Numbered from the stretch's first letter, positions 12,433 through 24,540 are shown. The stretch is 64,000 nucleotides of DNA from Paramacrobiotus metropolitanus (GCF_019649055.1 NW_026570270.1:124001-188000), one strand, 5' to 3'. The notes: generated by a model not told the origin, from the sequence alone. A program made the numbers and translations.

Positions 12433-12438
12433 AATAAA
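12433..12438 (+). terminator. Poly(A) signal of the small secreted-protein gene
   Basis: AATAAA about 125 bases after the stop codon, followed near 12465 by a GT-rich stretch and an A-rich tract. Confidence 0.5.
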
Positions 12439-13911
12439 TTGACCTTCCATTGTGATGGCGGTCTGTGTTCGAAAAACAAAAAAAAATTATAGCAGTAATA
12501 ATGGGCTGTTCTCTATTTTAACAGCATCCACGCCTTATGTATAGAAATGTTAAGAAGAAACCTTAAGAAACCATGAAACCGATTATAGTTCGTCTGTACG
12601 ACGAAGTGTCTTATGAAAATTATTGCAAAGCATATACATCAATAAAGTATCTTATCTGTATAACATAAGCTGGGTCATTTGCGTACCAGCGGAAACTGAA
12701 CAATATTATGCGATTCAATAACCTTTATTTAAATTAAAAGGGTATAAAATTTTATCGGCATTATCATTGCTTTATGTCCAAACTGACGTGTGTCATAACG
12801 CTAACCCAAGGTGATTAGAATAATTTCCGGAAGCTGCGTGCTTGTTGCTGCCGGCAAAGTTGGGCTTATAGGACAACGTTCAACATCCAGCCGTAGCACA
12901 TATCATCTTACAGTTGAATGTTGCGTCAGTCGGTCGACATTTATTAAGATGTCTTACATCTTATGTTTCCTTTCCGGTCAACACAGTTGCCCTTTAGCAA
13001 TAGACGCGCACAGGAAGTGAAGGCACTTAATTTGTAAAGGTTACGTATCACAATTTCCCTTAATATATTTACCGATTTTTTTCTCAAGAATTTAATTCGA
13101 TTATCGATCTGCAGACAATTCTTATGCGACATGGTTCTGCGCACTTCTGGGTAATCAAATAATAGTTATTATGACACAATTTTCCTTATTATATTTTTTC
13201 TCAAGAATTTAATTCAATTAACGAGCAGCAGATTTAAACAATCTTATGCGATACGATTCTGCGCACTCCTGGGTAATCAAATAATATGATTATATGAAAT
13301 TGTGGTTACATTACTGGAATGTATTTCATAAGATTAAAAATTAAAGTAGCTTGTCATGGTAAACATTATTTTATATGCAAACGCACCCATTGCACGCATT
13401 AGATCTGCATAGCTCTGTGTACGTGAAAGCCTGCAACGGAAAATTTAATCTTTTTCAGCTTAAATGCAGTCATTAATGAACCACAAGTGCAATATCATGA
13501 ACTCGTAGTTATTGATTCCATCGAATTATACCACTTAATGTTTAAAAGGGTACAGACTGCTATGTATTATGTAATCTTAGCTGAATTTATTACGTTTCGA
13601 TAAAGTTTTAATATATTTTATGTATAAAGTATAAATTTAACTGTACATAAGAACTGGTCGGCCCTTTAATTTACTTGCTCTGGAATCTGGATGAACATCA
13701 TGTATTATACATAGCAAAGCCGGTACAGTATAATATTGGACTAACGTACTGCGCTTTCAGTACGCGAATAATTAAACGTAAAAACCCAATTCTTCGTCTG
13801 AGATTAATATTAGAAAAGTGCGTTACAAGCGACACGCTAATTCCCTTTCCGCCAGTGAATGCATCAGAAAACAAATAAGTACTTAATCTTTTAACACATC
13901 CCATGTCCTTC
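12439..13911. other. Intergenic region with repeat remnants
   Basis: AT-rich stretch between the secreted-protein gene (+) and the end of the MNNL-like gene (-). Contains the tandem duplication at 13049-13287 and one copy of the dispersed repeat. No convincing exon. Confidence 0.4.
13049..13287 (+). repeat. Imperfect tandem duplication, unit about 120 bp
   Basis: Copy 1 is about 13049-13172 and copy 2 about 13174-13287. Shared landmarks in order are CACAATTT(C)CCTTA, TTTTTTCTCAAGAATTTAATTC, CTTATGCGA, TTCTGCGCACT and CTGGGTAATCAAATAAT. There are scattered substitutions and indels, so it is not recent. No coding function seen. Confidence 0.7.
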
Positions 13912-15230
13912 TTATACAACAGCTCGTTTGGGTTTCTGCTGGCTGGCTAATGTCAGCGCTTCGTTATACCGCAGTCCGCAGGCGGACGCCGGCAGTGCAT
14001 GCAGACGCCAGCGATATGTTAATCTGGAAGAAAAGCGTTCAGGGGAATTTGCCGGTAAATCATTAGAAATGCCGAAATAGCAGGGATTGTACGTGTACAT
14101 ACCGGGTATTATTGGGATTATGGATGCCTTTGCAGACGCGGGTCTCACTCCAGGTCGACAACAATGGACTGTCGGCCACAATGTGCGGGACAAAGAAGCA
14201 GTTGAACTGCTCGATTAGATCGCTCTGGGTGAAGATGTCGTGGTCGTAGACTTCTACGCGCAGGTTAACTGTCTGCAAGTCAACGAGGATATAAATATAG
14301 TTCACGACGTTGACATTACGGGAAGAAAGAGCATGGGCATAGCGGTGAAAGTGTCGTTAGAAAATTCAATTCAAAGCTGATATAAAGATTTTGTGGTAAC
14401 TATGCAACGTATTGTTAAAATCTTTCAGACGATTCGAACAGTTATGCATAGAAAACGTACATTAAAGGCGCCACCGCAGATGACTTTGCCAATGATTTTA
14501 TTCAGTCTGACATTGTCAGTGTTGGTGTGACCTCCAATGTACTCGTGGTCTTCCAGACGGCGGATCGCACCGGGCCATGGGGAAATAGGCTTTTCACTAA
14601 AAATAATTTTCTATATATGCATCATGAGCAATAGACATATATCCGGTAACGGTTCTCAATTATCTTCTGTCGTTTATGTACTCTGTATAGCGCAACTGCA
14701 TTTTGCATTACATTTTATGCTTAAATACTGCGCACTTTTGCACTCGAGGGTTTATATAATCGTAATTTTAAAGTTTGTTATCTGCATGGAAAATTTAACG
14801 TACATATCGATAAATCCATAAATCACCGGATCGCATTTCGTCATAACATCGCAAAACTTCCCATTGCTAATCTGGCCTTGATTATTAAAGAGGTCGATGA
14901 TTTCCGTTTCGATGCCGTAGAATGTGTGGCCCTGTTCCCTGTCCTGGTCAGCCCATGCCAGCACCTAAGGAGCACCCAATTTACAGCTAATAATACGACT
15001 GATAAAGGTAGTTGATACATAAAACAGTGCACATACGAATATGATGAAATATTGGTAATAACAAAGTTGGTCCAGTTAATATACAGACTACCAGTTACTA
15101 CCGTAAGCCAATGCGGCAATTAATTTTTATTTTGATACTTTCCCTCAGAATGTGCGCAAAACATACATTTTTTACTTACCAGCAGCGTTACCAAAGCCGG
15201 AAACAAAATGCAATATATGAAGGAAGCCAT
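13912..15230 (-). CDS. Secreted protein with MNNL/C2-like domain, tandem copy 1
   Basis: Five exons on the minus strand: 15180-15230, 14804-14964, 14461-14596, 14103-14272, 13912-14023. They give 209 residues with consistent phases (0, 2, 0, 2) and GT/AG borders. Exon 1 is a signal peptide (MASFIYCILFPALVTLL). Exon 2 has the pattern F.GIE.EI.DLFN..G.....G..CD....CDP, which matches the start of the MNNL domain of Notch ligands (a C2 fold). Exon 4 carries the C2-type strand NLRVEVYDHD, and exon 5 starts with L.YRWR. There is no DSL or EGF repeat, so this is not a full Delta/Serrate ligand; a soluble ligand-like or lipid-binding C2 protein is possible. Assignment rests on motif resemblance only. 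The gene model is better supported than the family, because the downstream paralogue shares every intron. Confidence 0.6.
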
Positions 15231-16450
15231 TTTTGCTCTATGTCACGCTACCTACAGAAACGTGCCGAACTGTAACAGGAACTGCAATCGATCAAAAAGC
15301 AATCTATTCAGAAAATTTCTTGGACGCTTAAATGAAAATTGAAATGTTAGTAAAGCTGGAAGCGAAAAGCTTGTATAAAGGATTTTTACTTCATCAAAAA
15401 TTTGTTAAAAAAACTGAGGTTCAATCCAGGAACCTTATATACGTGCTGCAGAAGTTATAGTACCCTTTTTACTTTCAAAACACACGTTGCCGTTAATTTC
15501 GTATCCAGTACGTCGTACTGCGGTGTGAATCATGCTGATATTCACGGGAAACAGCGCATGGGATCGGATAAGCATGTTGTCAACAAGCGCGCGGCGGTAC
15601 GCAATCGCGATGGAAATCTCGCCATATTATATTACTCATTTGTACATGAGCAATTAACAGAAATAAAACTCGGTTCTGTATAAAAGTGGATTATGCCATC
15701 ATAAAAATTGCGCAGATGATTAGTAAATCCAAACGCAACTGCGGGATGCGCTCATGCAGCATACCACGTACACATCGATTTTTCCCGGCACCGGCATTTA
15801 ATTCCCATTAATTTGGGTGATCTCAGACTGCGTAGTGCGTACAAAGAGATTTGCTTTATTTACTGTTCGTGAACCTATAATAAATATCGTCGCTCAAAGA
15901 AACGGAAATACGGTTACAGGAAATATATGTGTGTCATAAATTACCGACAGTTATTATCGTAATTTTCCAGGCACGAAGCGAAAGCTGGCACTTCCGGTCA
16001 GTCACATTGATGCAAAATTTGCATAATGCAGCACAATTATGGCAATGATTTAACTACAGCAACTGCAAGCTCACAATATCTTCCTACAAATTAATGTACA
16101 CAAAACAGGAATAGTCAATTACTTCTAAATACTTTAATACAATCTGTATTATAAAACATGCATATAGGAACTTCTGCACCGTGCACAGTGAATATCACGC
16201 CAGTATTAACAAAACCTAAAAAGCACAGTAGAAAAAAGAAAACACCGCTAAACGCGCCAATCCAGCAATCGTCAATTAAGTAAACTTGTTACTCTACTGC
16301 ATAAGCCCAAAACCCGTACATTTAACTCCACTACGTTATCAGATCTATTAGATCAACCTGTGATTACCACCGGCCGTTTTCTATGACTGATGTACATCAG
16401 TGCTTTGCAGCAACACCGCGCTGAACACATTCACCCTGCAATGCCGCGCT
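15231..16450. other. Intergenic region between tandem secreted-protein genes
   Basis: About 1.2 kb holding the promoter of copy 1 and the 3' UTR of copy 2. A TATAAAAG lies at about 15679 but on the + strand, so it does not serve either gene. Nothing else recognised. Confidence 0.4.
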
Positions 16451-18475
16451 TCACGCAATACTATCCACCACTAAGCGCTCCTCGCCGGCTGGAATAATTT
16501 CATAGGCATCGTGGTAGTCGTAGAACGGCTCCTCCGTGCTGTTAACCAGGGGTACTGCCGTGCTGGGGCGCGGGGTGGCGGGGGTGCGCGCCGTGGGAAA
16601 GGTCACGCCGGGGGAAAGGGTCGTCTGCGGAAACAGGCCGCGGATAAAGGGAGAGAGGACCAGCACCGGTGGGGAGGAGGGTGAACGCGCCACGGGAAGG
16701 AGTTCCTGCTGGCTTTGACATTCACCGTAGCGGATAGGGAAGATTCGCCAGCGGTAGTACAATCTGGTGAAATAATTTCCTAGTTAAGGTTTATTCAACG
16801 TAAGTACAACAATGCCAACTGTTTTGTAAATAATTTGTTACGATTTTATTTTTCTGGTAAATATGTATGTGTAAATACTTTTGCTTTCGCGGCTTCGCAT
16901 AATGTGAGGTTCTTGTATGTGAAATAAATGGTAAATGCATCAATTTAACCAAGTTATACTGCAGATTGCATACTCGTACATATGATGCGCGCCGGTCAAT
17001 CGATTAAATTTTTGGTATATAAAATGCTTTTGTACTAAGCAGGTTTAAATGTACAATAAATTATTACTAATAACGGATTTACGTGCCAATTACATCTAAC
17101 TTGTAAGTTGTGAAATTATTACTTAATCAGCTTGGGCTGGTAAATGGAACGGCATTCCGACAGATCGGACCAAATCATGTCTTCGCGCGGCGATGGTATG
17201 AAGGGAAATATGCACTCAAAATTCTCAATGACATCCCAACGCGTGAAATAATCATAATCAAATCCTTCCACACGGGCGTTAACCGTCTGAAAAAAGTGAA
17301 CAAGGTGAATGCACACAGCTGGAGATTTACACATTTCCTTTTATATTATACAAACAAGAAGGGAATCGCAAACGAACATGGCCGTTCTTCCCGAAATAAT
17401 TTGTCAATATGCAGCTAAAAGTTTACAATAATAAAGACAGTAATTATGGTTGATAGAACTCCTTAAACAACTAACTTTTGATGCCGTTTTTGTTTGCTAA
17501 AAGAACTATTACAATATACAACGGTACTTTATAGTGTACCACACCTTTATAATCAGGTAATGCAGTTTGATAAGGTTATACCAATTACCGTAACCGATCA
17601 TGATCATAATTATGGATGTCGTGTATAATTTTTACTAACTTCAGGAAGTCGCAGTCGATTGCAGACATTCTTTATGATGCGTGCATTCATATTGACCGTA
17701 TTAGCGTCGCGCCTATCCAGAAATAACTGAAAGTCGCCCAGAGATCTCGCACTTCCTGGAAAATTTCCGCTTGGATTATCGCTGAAAATAATCGAAAGTG
17801 TCAGTATAATCGCCAATTGTACACGAACGTTGGGGGGTCTTTATGTAACGTGGCACACATATTTTAGCACCAATTTAAACGCCAATAAAATTAGTGCAAT
17901 CTATAAAAAATTTCAAAAACGACAAAAAGATATCTGCATGCTTTATTTCATATGCACTACCACAGCAAACAAAAGGCAAAAATCAATGCAACGGGAAAAT
18001 GCGTTTGCAACGAAGTATTATCAGTGCTATGTCAGCTATGTAAGCGGATTAAAATTAACAGAAAGTTCAAACATTTTAAAAAACTGATGAAAATAATTGC
18101 GATGTGCACGAAATATTAAAATTCAGTGCAAATAATGTACTTCCCGACATGATTGTATTATAATTAGCACTATGCAAACTTTTTTGCTGCAGAATTTGAC
18201 TCACATATCGATATACGAGTACAGCACTGGGTCGCAACGTGTAGCAACATCGCAGCGCTTTCCATTGCTGATTATGCCGTACGGATTGTCAAAACGCGCA
18301 AACTGCACTTCGATGCGATAATTGCTCCCCCAGATCTGCGCATTCGATTGCAGGATCTGCAGAAAAACATCCATGCTGCTAATGTAATTGTATGATTTGG
18401 CAAAGGGTACATTTTTGTTTCCTTTACCCGAAAAAACATGAGCAGTACAACTCGGCCGGAAATGGAATAACCCAT
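16451..18475 (-). CDS. Secreted protein with MNNL/C2-like domain, tandem copy 2
   Basis: Five exons on the minus strand: 18428-18475, 18205-18356, 17640-17781, 17123-17286, 16451-16763; 272 residues. Intron positions and phases (0, 2, 0, 2) are the same as in the copy at 13912-15230, which verifies both models. Exon 1 is a signal peptide (MGYSISGRVVLLMFFR). Exon 2 keeps IEV.FARFDNPYGIISNGKRCD....CDP, exon 3 keeps NAN.V.MNARIIKNVC, exon 4 keeps TVNARVEGFDYD, and exon 5 begins LYYRWR. The C-terminus has grown a roughly 80-residue Pro/Ser/Thr-rich tail absent from copy 1, likely disordered or O-glycosylated. Splice site AA|GTAATA at 17122 is non-consensus but phase-correct. Function unknown; a secreted ligand-like role is inference from the MNNL resemblance. 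Confidence 0.6.
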
Positions 18476-19936
18476 CGTGACAAGGGAAAACCATCCGCAC
18501 CAATCCTACACATATACCATTTTCCTTACTGTTATGCGAAAAAGAAAGTGCATATAATTACGGTTACAACACAGTGTTAATCGGTACTTCTACTAAAATT
18601 GCAGCGATGCATGTGACGTGTTTTCGCGGCGCTATCACCATTATATAAATGGTCTGGGACACTCGCATACTGTTATAGCTCTAGAACCATAAGTTATAGT
18701 CAAATCAAATGGAAGACCCGAACGCACAGGTTGTGCGGAAAATATACGTTTGGTTTATTGCAAGGCGCATGCTGGCATATTTTCCGTATCAAGATAAACT
18801 CCAATCAAAAGTTCATAGGACTTACAGATAATGACGTTCAAATTTTTTTGGCAAAGTGGCATTAAGTGTTCCATGGCCGACGCGTTTCACATCTTTTACC
18901 AATTAATAACTTTTACTCGATGAGCCACAGGCATGTCCTCGGTAACTGCGTCATTATGACACCGGTTTGGAAAAAGGTACTGTGTGGTTAAATAAATTAC
19001 TTTTATGGGAGGAATACAACGGTTGTCGAGGTATTTTAAGCGTACAAGTACAGTGAACTTCCAGTGTTATTGTAATACGTGCTAATCAGGATTTTAACTA
19101 CGAGTATAAGCGTCGGACGGAAGCTGTAACAGATCTTAAGTTCTTAACCATGTAATTGCTGAATGGGTACATGGTGTCACACATGCAGTGCGTCGTACGA
19201 CAAATACATACTACATCGCAAACCATCTAAACTGACCTTTGAATTCTTGCGTCGCAACGTTCTTTTCAGTGACTTACAAACAACGGGTGCAGAAAATAAC
19301 GAAGATGCAGAAAATCTGCACCGCAATACAGATACATGCAATGTAAGAGCATTCCATCTTAACATTCCCGCTAAGCTGTGTCAATCCCGCCGATACGATC
19401 ACCGTAATGGAAAAAACTCGCGGACTCTCGAAGGGTTTTGTTAGATGCTTAAATGGCGTAGATGAGTGGAGTAGAACGGCCGGCAAGAGCGGTCGCCCGG
19501 CAACAACGTTAACCAGCGTAGACGTGTATGACCTGATATGAACGGTTGAAAATTCGAAAGAGTGCACCCATTGACCAGGAAAGCGTGCCCGAGCACAAAA
19601 GGGCAACGATATATGTGCAGCGCCAGATGGCGCATTTTAACAAGCATGGGTGTGACCGTAAAATCAATAATATGATAGTTCCATGTGTGGAATAAACATT
19701 TTGCTATCAAGGTTTGGGTGGGTGATCAAGGGTGTGATTGCCACAAGACCTCCAACTGCGTGTTTGCATTATATGGTACTCATGGTCAGATGCCGAACGC
19801 TTCCCGCGACGGTTCGAATGATCGGTTGGTAGCTTCTGCGCAGTATTTTATAATTTTAGCAACTTTCGTATTCGCCCCAGATAGACAGTATTGACTAATG
19901 GATAAAACCAACCTCAAAGCGCTCAACCAGCAGTAG
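18476..19936. other. Intergenic region left of the retrotransposon
   Basis: Upstream region of the minus-strand secreted-protein gene. No exon structure or RNA gene recognised. The retrotransposon inserted at 19936/19937, duplicating GTAG. Confidence 0.4.
19933..19936. repeat. Target-site duplication, left copy
   Basis: GTAG directly before the LTR, repeated directly after the right LTR. A 4-bp duplication is usual for Ty3-type integrases and shows that both element ends come from one integration event. Confidence 0.85.
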
Positions 19937-20362
19937 TGTGACAGCAGGCGAACAAAGGCTCACGATAGTGAGAGAAGGCTTTATTGTGGATAGCAATAAA
20001 GTGAGGAACCAAAACACAAAGGCTCGAGGTGCGAGCAGTATCGTGAAAGTACAGTGAATGATAATGCTAGTGAACAAAGTGAACGGCATATCGAGCCAAA
20101 GCATGGGAAAAGCCTATGCGGCATACTGGGCAGATCCAACACGAGCGAACGAACGCTGATAGGCCGAGATGGAGAAGTGGGGCGTGGCTCCGCCTACATC
20201 GAGGCCGATGATTGGCCGAGACGTAAGGCTGGGCGGAAAGCTGCCTGAGTCGAGGCCGATCTAGCGCTCGACAGCGAGTGCGACTCGGTGTGAGTCAGCA
20301 CACCGGAAGCGGGACTGTCGCTGGCTGCCTGCTCGTAGGCTGCCATAGCGACTGGCCCAACA
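19937..20362 (-). repeat. 3' LTR of the element (left-hand)
   Basis: Matches the right LTR base for base in my reading. In sense direction AATAAA lies about 45 bases before the LTR end. It sits in a perfect 8-bp inverted repeat (CTTTATTG / CAATAAAG at 19979-20001), so the hexamer occurs on both strands. As the 3' LTR it would direct polyadenylation. Confidence 0.95.
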
Positions 20363-22082
20363 TGCCTCTGGGCGGGAGTCCGAGCCCCTGCGAAGGACCG
20401 GCCTCATACCGCTCCAGTGCCCGCTCCGCACACGACCCTATTGGGGTCGGTGGCTGCGCCTCGGAAGTATCCGATGATGGGGTATCTCGCGCCGCGTTCT
20501 CCTCCGGACCCGTGGTGGCGATACAACTCACGGCCGAAATCCGAAGGTCGGTCGGTGGTATTGTTGGACCGGTGTAGGCATCTGTTGGTCGAGTCCGTAA
20601 CGGCGAGAAAAGTAAAAAAAAAATAAAGTATTATTCCATCTGTCTGTCTCTCTCTAGTAAAATAACATCACAATTCCTGGTGAGCAGGTTAAAAAAAGAT
20701 CAATAAAATGAGAACATCATTTCGAGATTAGTAAAAGTAAACTCAAAGTCTTTGGTCCGGGGCTTTGGGCCGGGTGCTTATTCCGACTAGAGCTCGTCCG
20801 CTTCACGGGGGCTCCAGTCCACTGGAAGTCCGGTCATCTAGGTCCGAGGCATCGGTTCTCGGGATACCCAATGGTACCGGTTCAATTCACCGAGGGTCGA
20901 GGGTTCGACCCTATTGACTTCGGGTAAGAGTATGGATCTCCATTGTCGGGTGCGAAACGGGCGTGAAACACACTTTCCGACCGGGATCCTCCGGTAGAAG
21001 TTTGATTGGAACCTTCTTAGCCGGGTAAGACGAGTCGTACTTACGTCCAGCCGAGGTTCATCAGGTGAGGTTGATGGAGAGGCACTGTCGCATTCGCGAA
21101 TACCGTAAGGTACCCCCTCTGAGTGCAGAATAAGACCTATTGGGTCTATTGATCGGTGGATCCTCCGGGGAAATCCGGTGATCCGAGGTTCGAGCCAGGC
21201 AAACCGTAAAGGTGTGTCCTGTCGCCTATTGGACAACAAGGACCGGTTAATGCCTGGTCTCCCTGGGGTTGAATGGTCGAAAGGTATGGTCTCTGTGCGG
21301 GAGTCCGACCCTGTATCCGGTTAGCCTCAAAATGTTGGAGTCCGATGGTAGCCTCGGTACCCGAGGGTCAGCTCCGGTTGCAAAATCAAAGTCCAAGCTC
21401 AGCCTCGGTTGCTGAGTCTAAGTCCAATTGGCAGCCTCGGTACTCAAGTTAGAGTCCGAGTTGTACCCTCGGCTGCACTGGCAAATGGGTACAAGGATGT
21501 TCCGTCCGGCTGAAAATCCTATGTTCGTCTCCTGTCACCTATTGGGTAACTCGGAGAGGATGATCGCCGGGGTTCGGAAGGTCGATGGGTGCAGCCTCGG
21601 TACTCGAGGTAAAGTCCCGATGTACCCTCGGCTGTGATGGCAGAGCGTAATTACGCGATGTGCTGGGTGTTCTGTCCGGTCGAAAATCCCGAATATATCT
21701 CCTGTCACCTATTGGGTGACTCAGAGATAGTGGGTTCCGGACTTGGAAGGTTAAGGTCCGAGGGTCCAAGGGTAGATTGGCCTCGGTCGATTAATAGTTG
21801 ACGGTCTGATAGTCCGATAGTCATTTCCTCCCGGCAAAACCCTTATTGACGGTGTAGGTCGCCTATTGGGCAACTCTACCGAGGGTCGCACCGGTAAGAT
21901 GAAGTTCCTACCCGGGGCAGCCTCTGTGTCCGGGGTAGCTTCGGTGGTGAGGTAGTCAGCATCTGGTAAGGCTGGTCCTAAGGCATTCTGCCCGGGCAAA
22001 ACCCTTTTTAACGTCTCCCGTCACCTATTGGGTAACATGGAGAGGGTTGATGCCTCTGGACAGGGTCCGAGCCTCGGTGATG

Positions 22083-22114
22083 AGACTGGCCCAACATGCT
22101 CTGGTGGGAGTCCG
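22083..22114 (-). repeat. Internal copy of the LTR/internal junction
   Basis: ACTGGCCCAACATG at 22085-22098 repeats the last 12 bases of the left LTR plus the first internal bases (20351-20364). The match continues as CTCTGG(T)GGGAGTCCG versus CCTCTGGGCGGGAGTCCG, about 31 bases in all. The internal copy therefore duplicates the place where plus-strand DNA synthesis would be primed. Confidence 0.75.
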
Positions 22115-22682
22115 CTTGTTGCTGGAGATGTCCACCGGGCGACTAGCAAAAATCATGCAAAAAGAGGCTCCTCAGCGGCTGTATAAGACCTAATTGGGTC
22201 TGAGCCACGAGGTAGACACTCTGGGTTTTAAAGACGGAATCCATGCTGGTCCGTTCCTCGGCTGATCCCGTGCTTCCACTTAGGCGGAAACACCCGGGAT
22301 GCCGGAATGATGCTGGGGCTAAAGGCCTATTAAGCCTGTTGGCGTAGTTATGGGCGTCCGTAGCCTCCTTCTGGGCGTGCAGTCGTGCCGGACTCGTCAA
22401 TCCTCTGCCGGGCTGTCATAGCTATTCAGGGGACTAACGAGTGCCCTAACGTCCTGGTACATCCTTCCGGTGACCACAGTCCAATTCGCGGTGAAATGGT
22501 CATGCCGGTCACTCCCACCTTCCACCAGCTTCATGAGCTGAGGTAAAGGTGTGAGTGTGCCCTAATGTCCCACTTCATCCGTGTCCGGTGTGGGATGGAG
22601 GCCTATTGGGCCTCGAAAGGCATCCTTGGTGAGGTAAAGATCGTGGTTATACGCGATCTGCGATGGCTTGCTTCCTCCGAGG

Positions 22683-24527
22683 GTCCTTCTGCCGGAGGGA
22701 CAGGCCGGTGGAGCGAAGCGGATCGCGCCGCGCAGCACCGTCCCGTCGCTTTTCGTGCGATGGATTCCGCCGGAGTTATGCTGCCGAGGCCTATTGGGCT
22801 CTCGTGCTGACTTCGAGTGACGGTCAGTCAACCAGCTATTACTCCGATTCCCGGGGTGTCCATGGGTCGGTGGCGAACATGGTGCTGAAATTCGCTATTT
22901 CAGCGCCATGTTTGCGGAATCCTCTTGGATTGAGTTCCGGAAATAGGGTATACGGATCCACCGACCGAGGGTGTATTTCTTCCCCGGTCGCCGTGATCCG
23001 TACTCGGCTGAGTCGTGCAGATTGCTTGGTCAGGAGATATCGCTTCCCGATCCAGACGGTCCGCATTCGGTTGAGGGATAAGAGCCTATTGGGCTCCGAG
23101 GGTTGGAGTTATGGAACCGTATGTCCACCGGGTCCTTCTGCCGGCTGGGTTTGAGCAGGAGTGCTCAGCAGGTCATGCTGGGAACCCCTGGACAACCTCC
23201 TTTCGTGCGAAGGGTCCGATATTGAGGCTGTCACCAGGGCCTTGCTGATATAGGACGTTTTCGCTGCCTATATCCACGAGGTCCGGGCTATTAAGATCTG
23301 AGAGTAAGAGCCTATTGGGCTCTATAGTCCAAGTTACGGAACGGATCATCCGGGGTTCCTCTGTCGGAGGGACTTGAGCAAGGACAGTTGCGTACGTACG
23401 CAGTTGTGCTTGCCCAAGTCGCTATTCGTACGATTCTTCCCGATATGACGTTCCTTTTTATCCGGGGATCAGCCTCCAGGATCCTTCTGCCGGAGTGGCT
23501 GACGAGAGATGAATTGTGTAGTCACAGTTCACCGCTAGCCAGCCGCTATTCGTGCGATTTATCCCGGTGAACCGAGGTTTTCAATAAGTTCGACCCTGCC
23601 AGTCCGAGGGTCGGAGGGTTGGACATCGGGGGTATCCCTATTGGGGTCTACTCCCTGAGTCAATGGTGGGTCGGGCTTCTACCACGGCCTATGATGTTCC
23701 CTTTTTAGCTTCGGGGATAGCGGGTCGGCGGAGTCGCTGATCCAGCTGGAGCCAGCTAACCGTTGGGGGTCGGCTAACCCTTTAGTTCGGTTGCATCCCC
23801 TCGCTGCTTGGCTCGGTTCGCCTCCTGTCATTGTCGCCAGAGACCGGAGCATTCCGTCCGGTTCATCCAGGGGAAACCAGGGGAGACGTCCGGTACGGTC
23901 CAGGTTGAACTCGTACTTATCGGGTCTATCCGAGGGATCCATCTGAGGTTGGATTCCAGAGTCTTCTGCCGGAGTGGATTATCCGTGCAGAACAGCAGGT
24001 CATGCTGATCTGCGCGGAGAAACCGCCTTTCGTGCGAAGGTCCAGACTAGCAAGGTTTAGGAGGCTTCTCTTCCAGAACTACGGTAGTCCGAGGGTTGCC
24101 GGTTCGGTTGTCCTCTACTGACGACGAGGTCTAAATTTCTGCCTTAGTCGTCTGTAGGGGATTAGGCTCCGCTAACTTTCTGGCGGCCTATTGGGCACCT
24201 TCCCTGGAACCTATTGGGTTCACGGGGAAGTTATCGATAGGTTCGTGTGCCGCATTCGCCTTCGCTTTAAACCGTCCATTTCCGGAAGGTGTGGTGAGAT
24301 CCATATTTTGGTGGTCCTGGCCAGAGTGGACAGGTTCCCAGTCGGCCAAACCTACTCTGGCCAGGGCCTAAGGGTTCATCAGGCCTAGGTGGGCACTTGC
24401 CTCGGAACCTATTGGGTTCACAAGGTAGTTGTTGAGCCCATTATGGGGTGGAGTCCGGTCAGGTCCAACCCGTTGGACTCTGTCTTTCGATCCGAGGTAT
24501 TTCCGTTCCCGCGTCGGAGGGACGGAA
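22683..24527 (+). repeat. Second hairpin family, TGCCG/TGTCG loop
   Basis: Examples on the + strand: GTCCTTC-TGCCG-GAGGGAC (22683-22701), GTTCCTC-TGTCG-GAGGGAC (23355-23373), a bulged ATCCTTC-TGCCG-GAGTGGC (23481) and a related 9-bp stem at 24501-24527. Partial copies near 23128, 23960 and 24706. Each lies between CAAUA hairpins. Confidence 0.6.
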
Positions 24528-24540
24528 CTTAGAATGTTCA

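Larger units (their letters stand above)
11731..13360 (+). repeat. Dispersed short repeat, three divergent copies
   Basis: A shared block with core GATTAAAAATTAA appears at about 11731-11800, 11826-11895 and 13312-13380. Each copy starts with TACTG, has a (C)ATA(C/A)GATT step, and is followed by AGCTTGTCA and/or a GCGCACC/ACGCACC tail. Two lie in the intron of the secreted-protein gene. They resemble remnants of a short non-autonomous transposon, but I cannot define its ends. Confidence 0.45.

Noticed and set aside
20054-20248. 64-codon ORF present identically at 20054-20248 and 51355-51549
   Set aside because: It lies wholly in the LTR on the strand opposite to the element; identical because the LTRs are identical. 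Useful only as proof of LTR identity.
22663-23154. 163-codon + strand ORF in the 3' non-coding region
   Set aside because: Arg/Ser/Gly-rich text typical of GC-rich shadow frames, and it crosses several hairpins without any motif.
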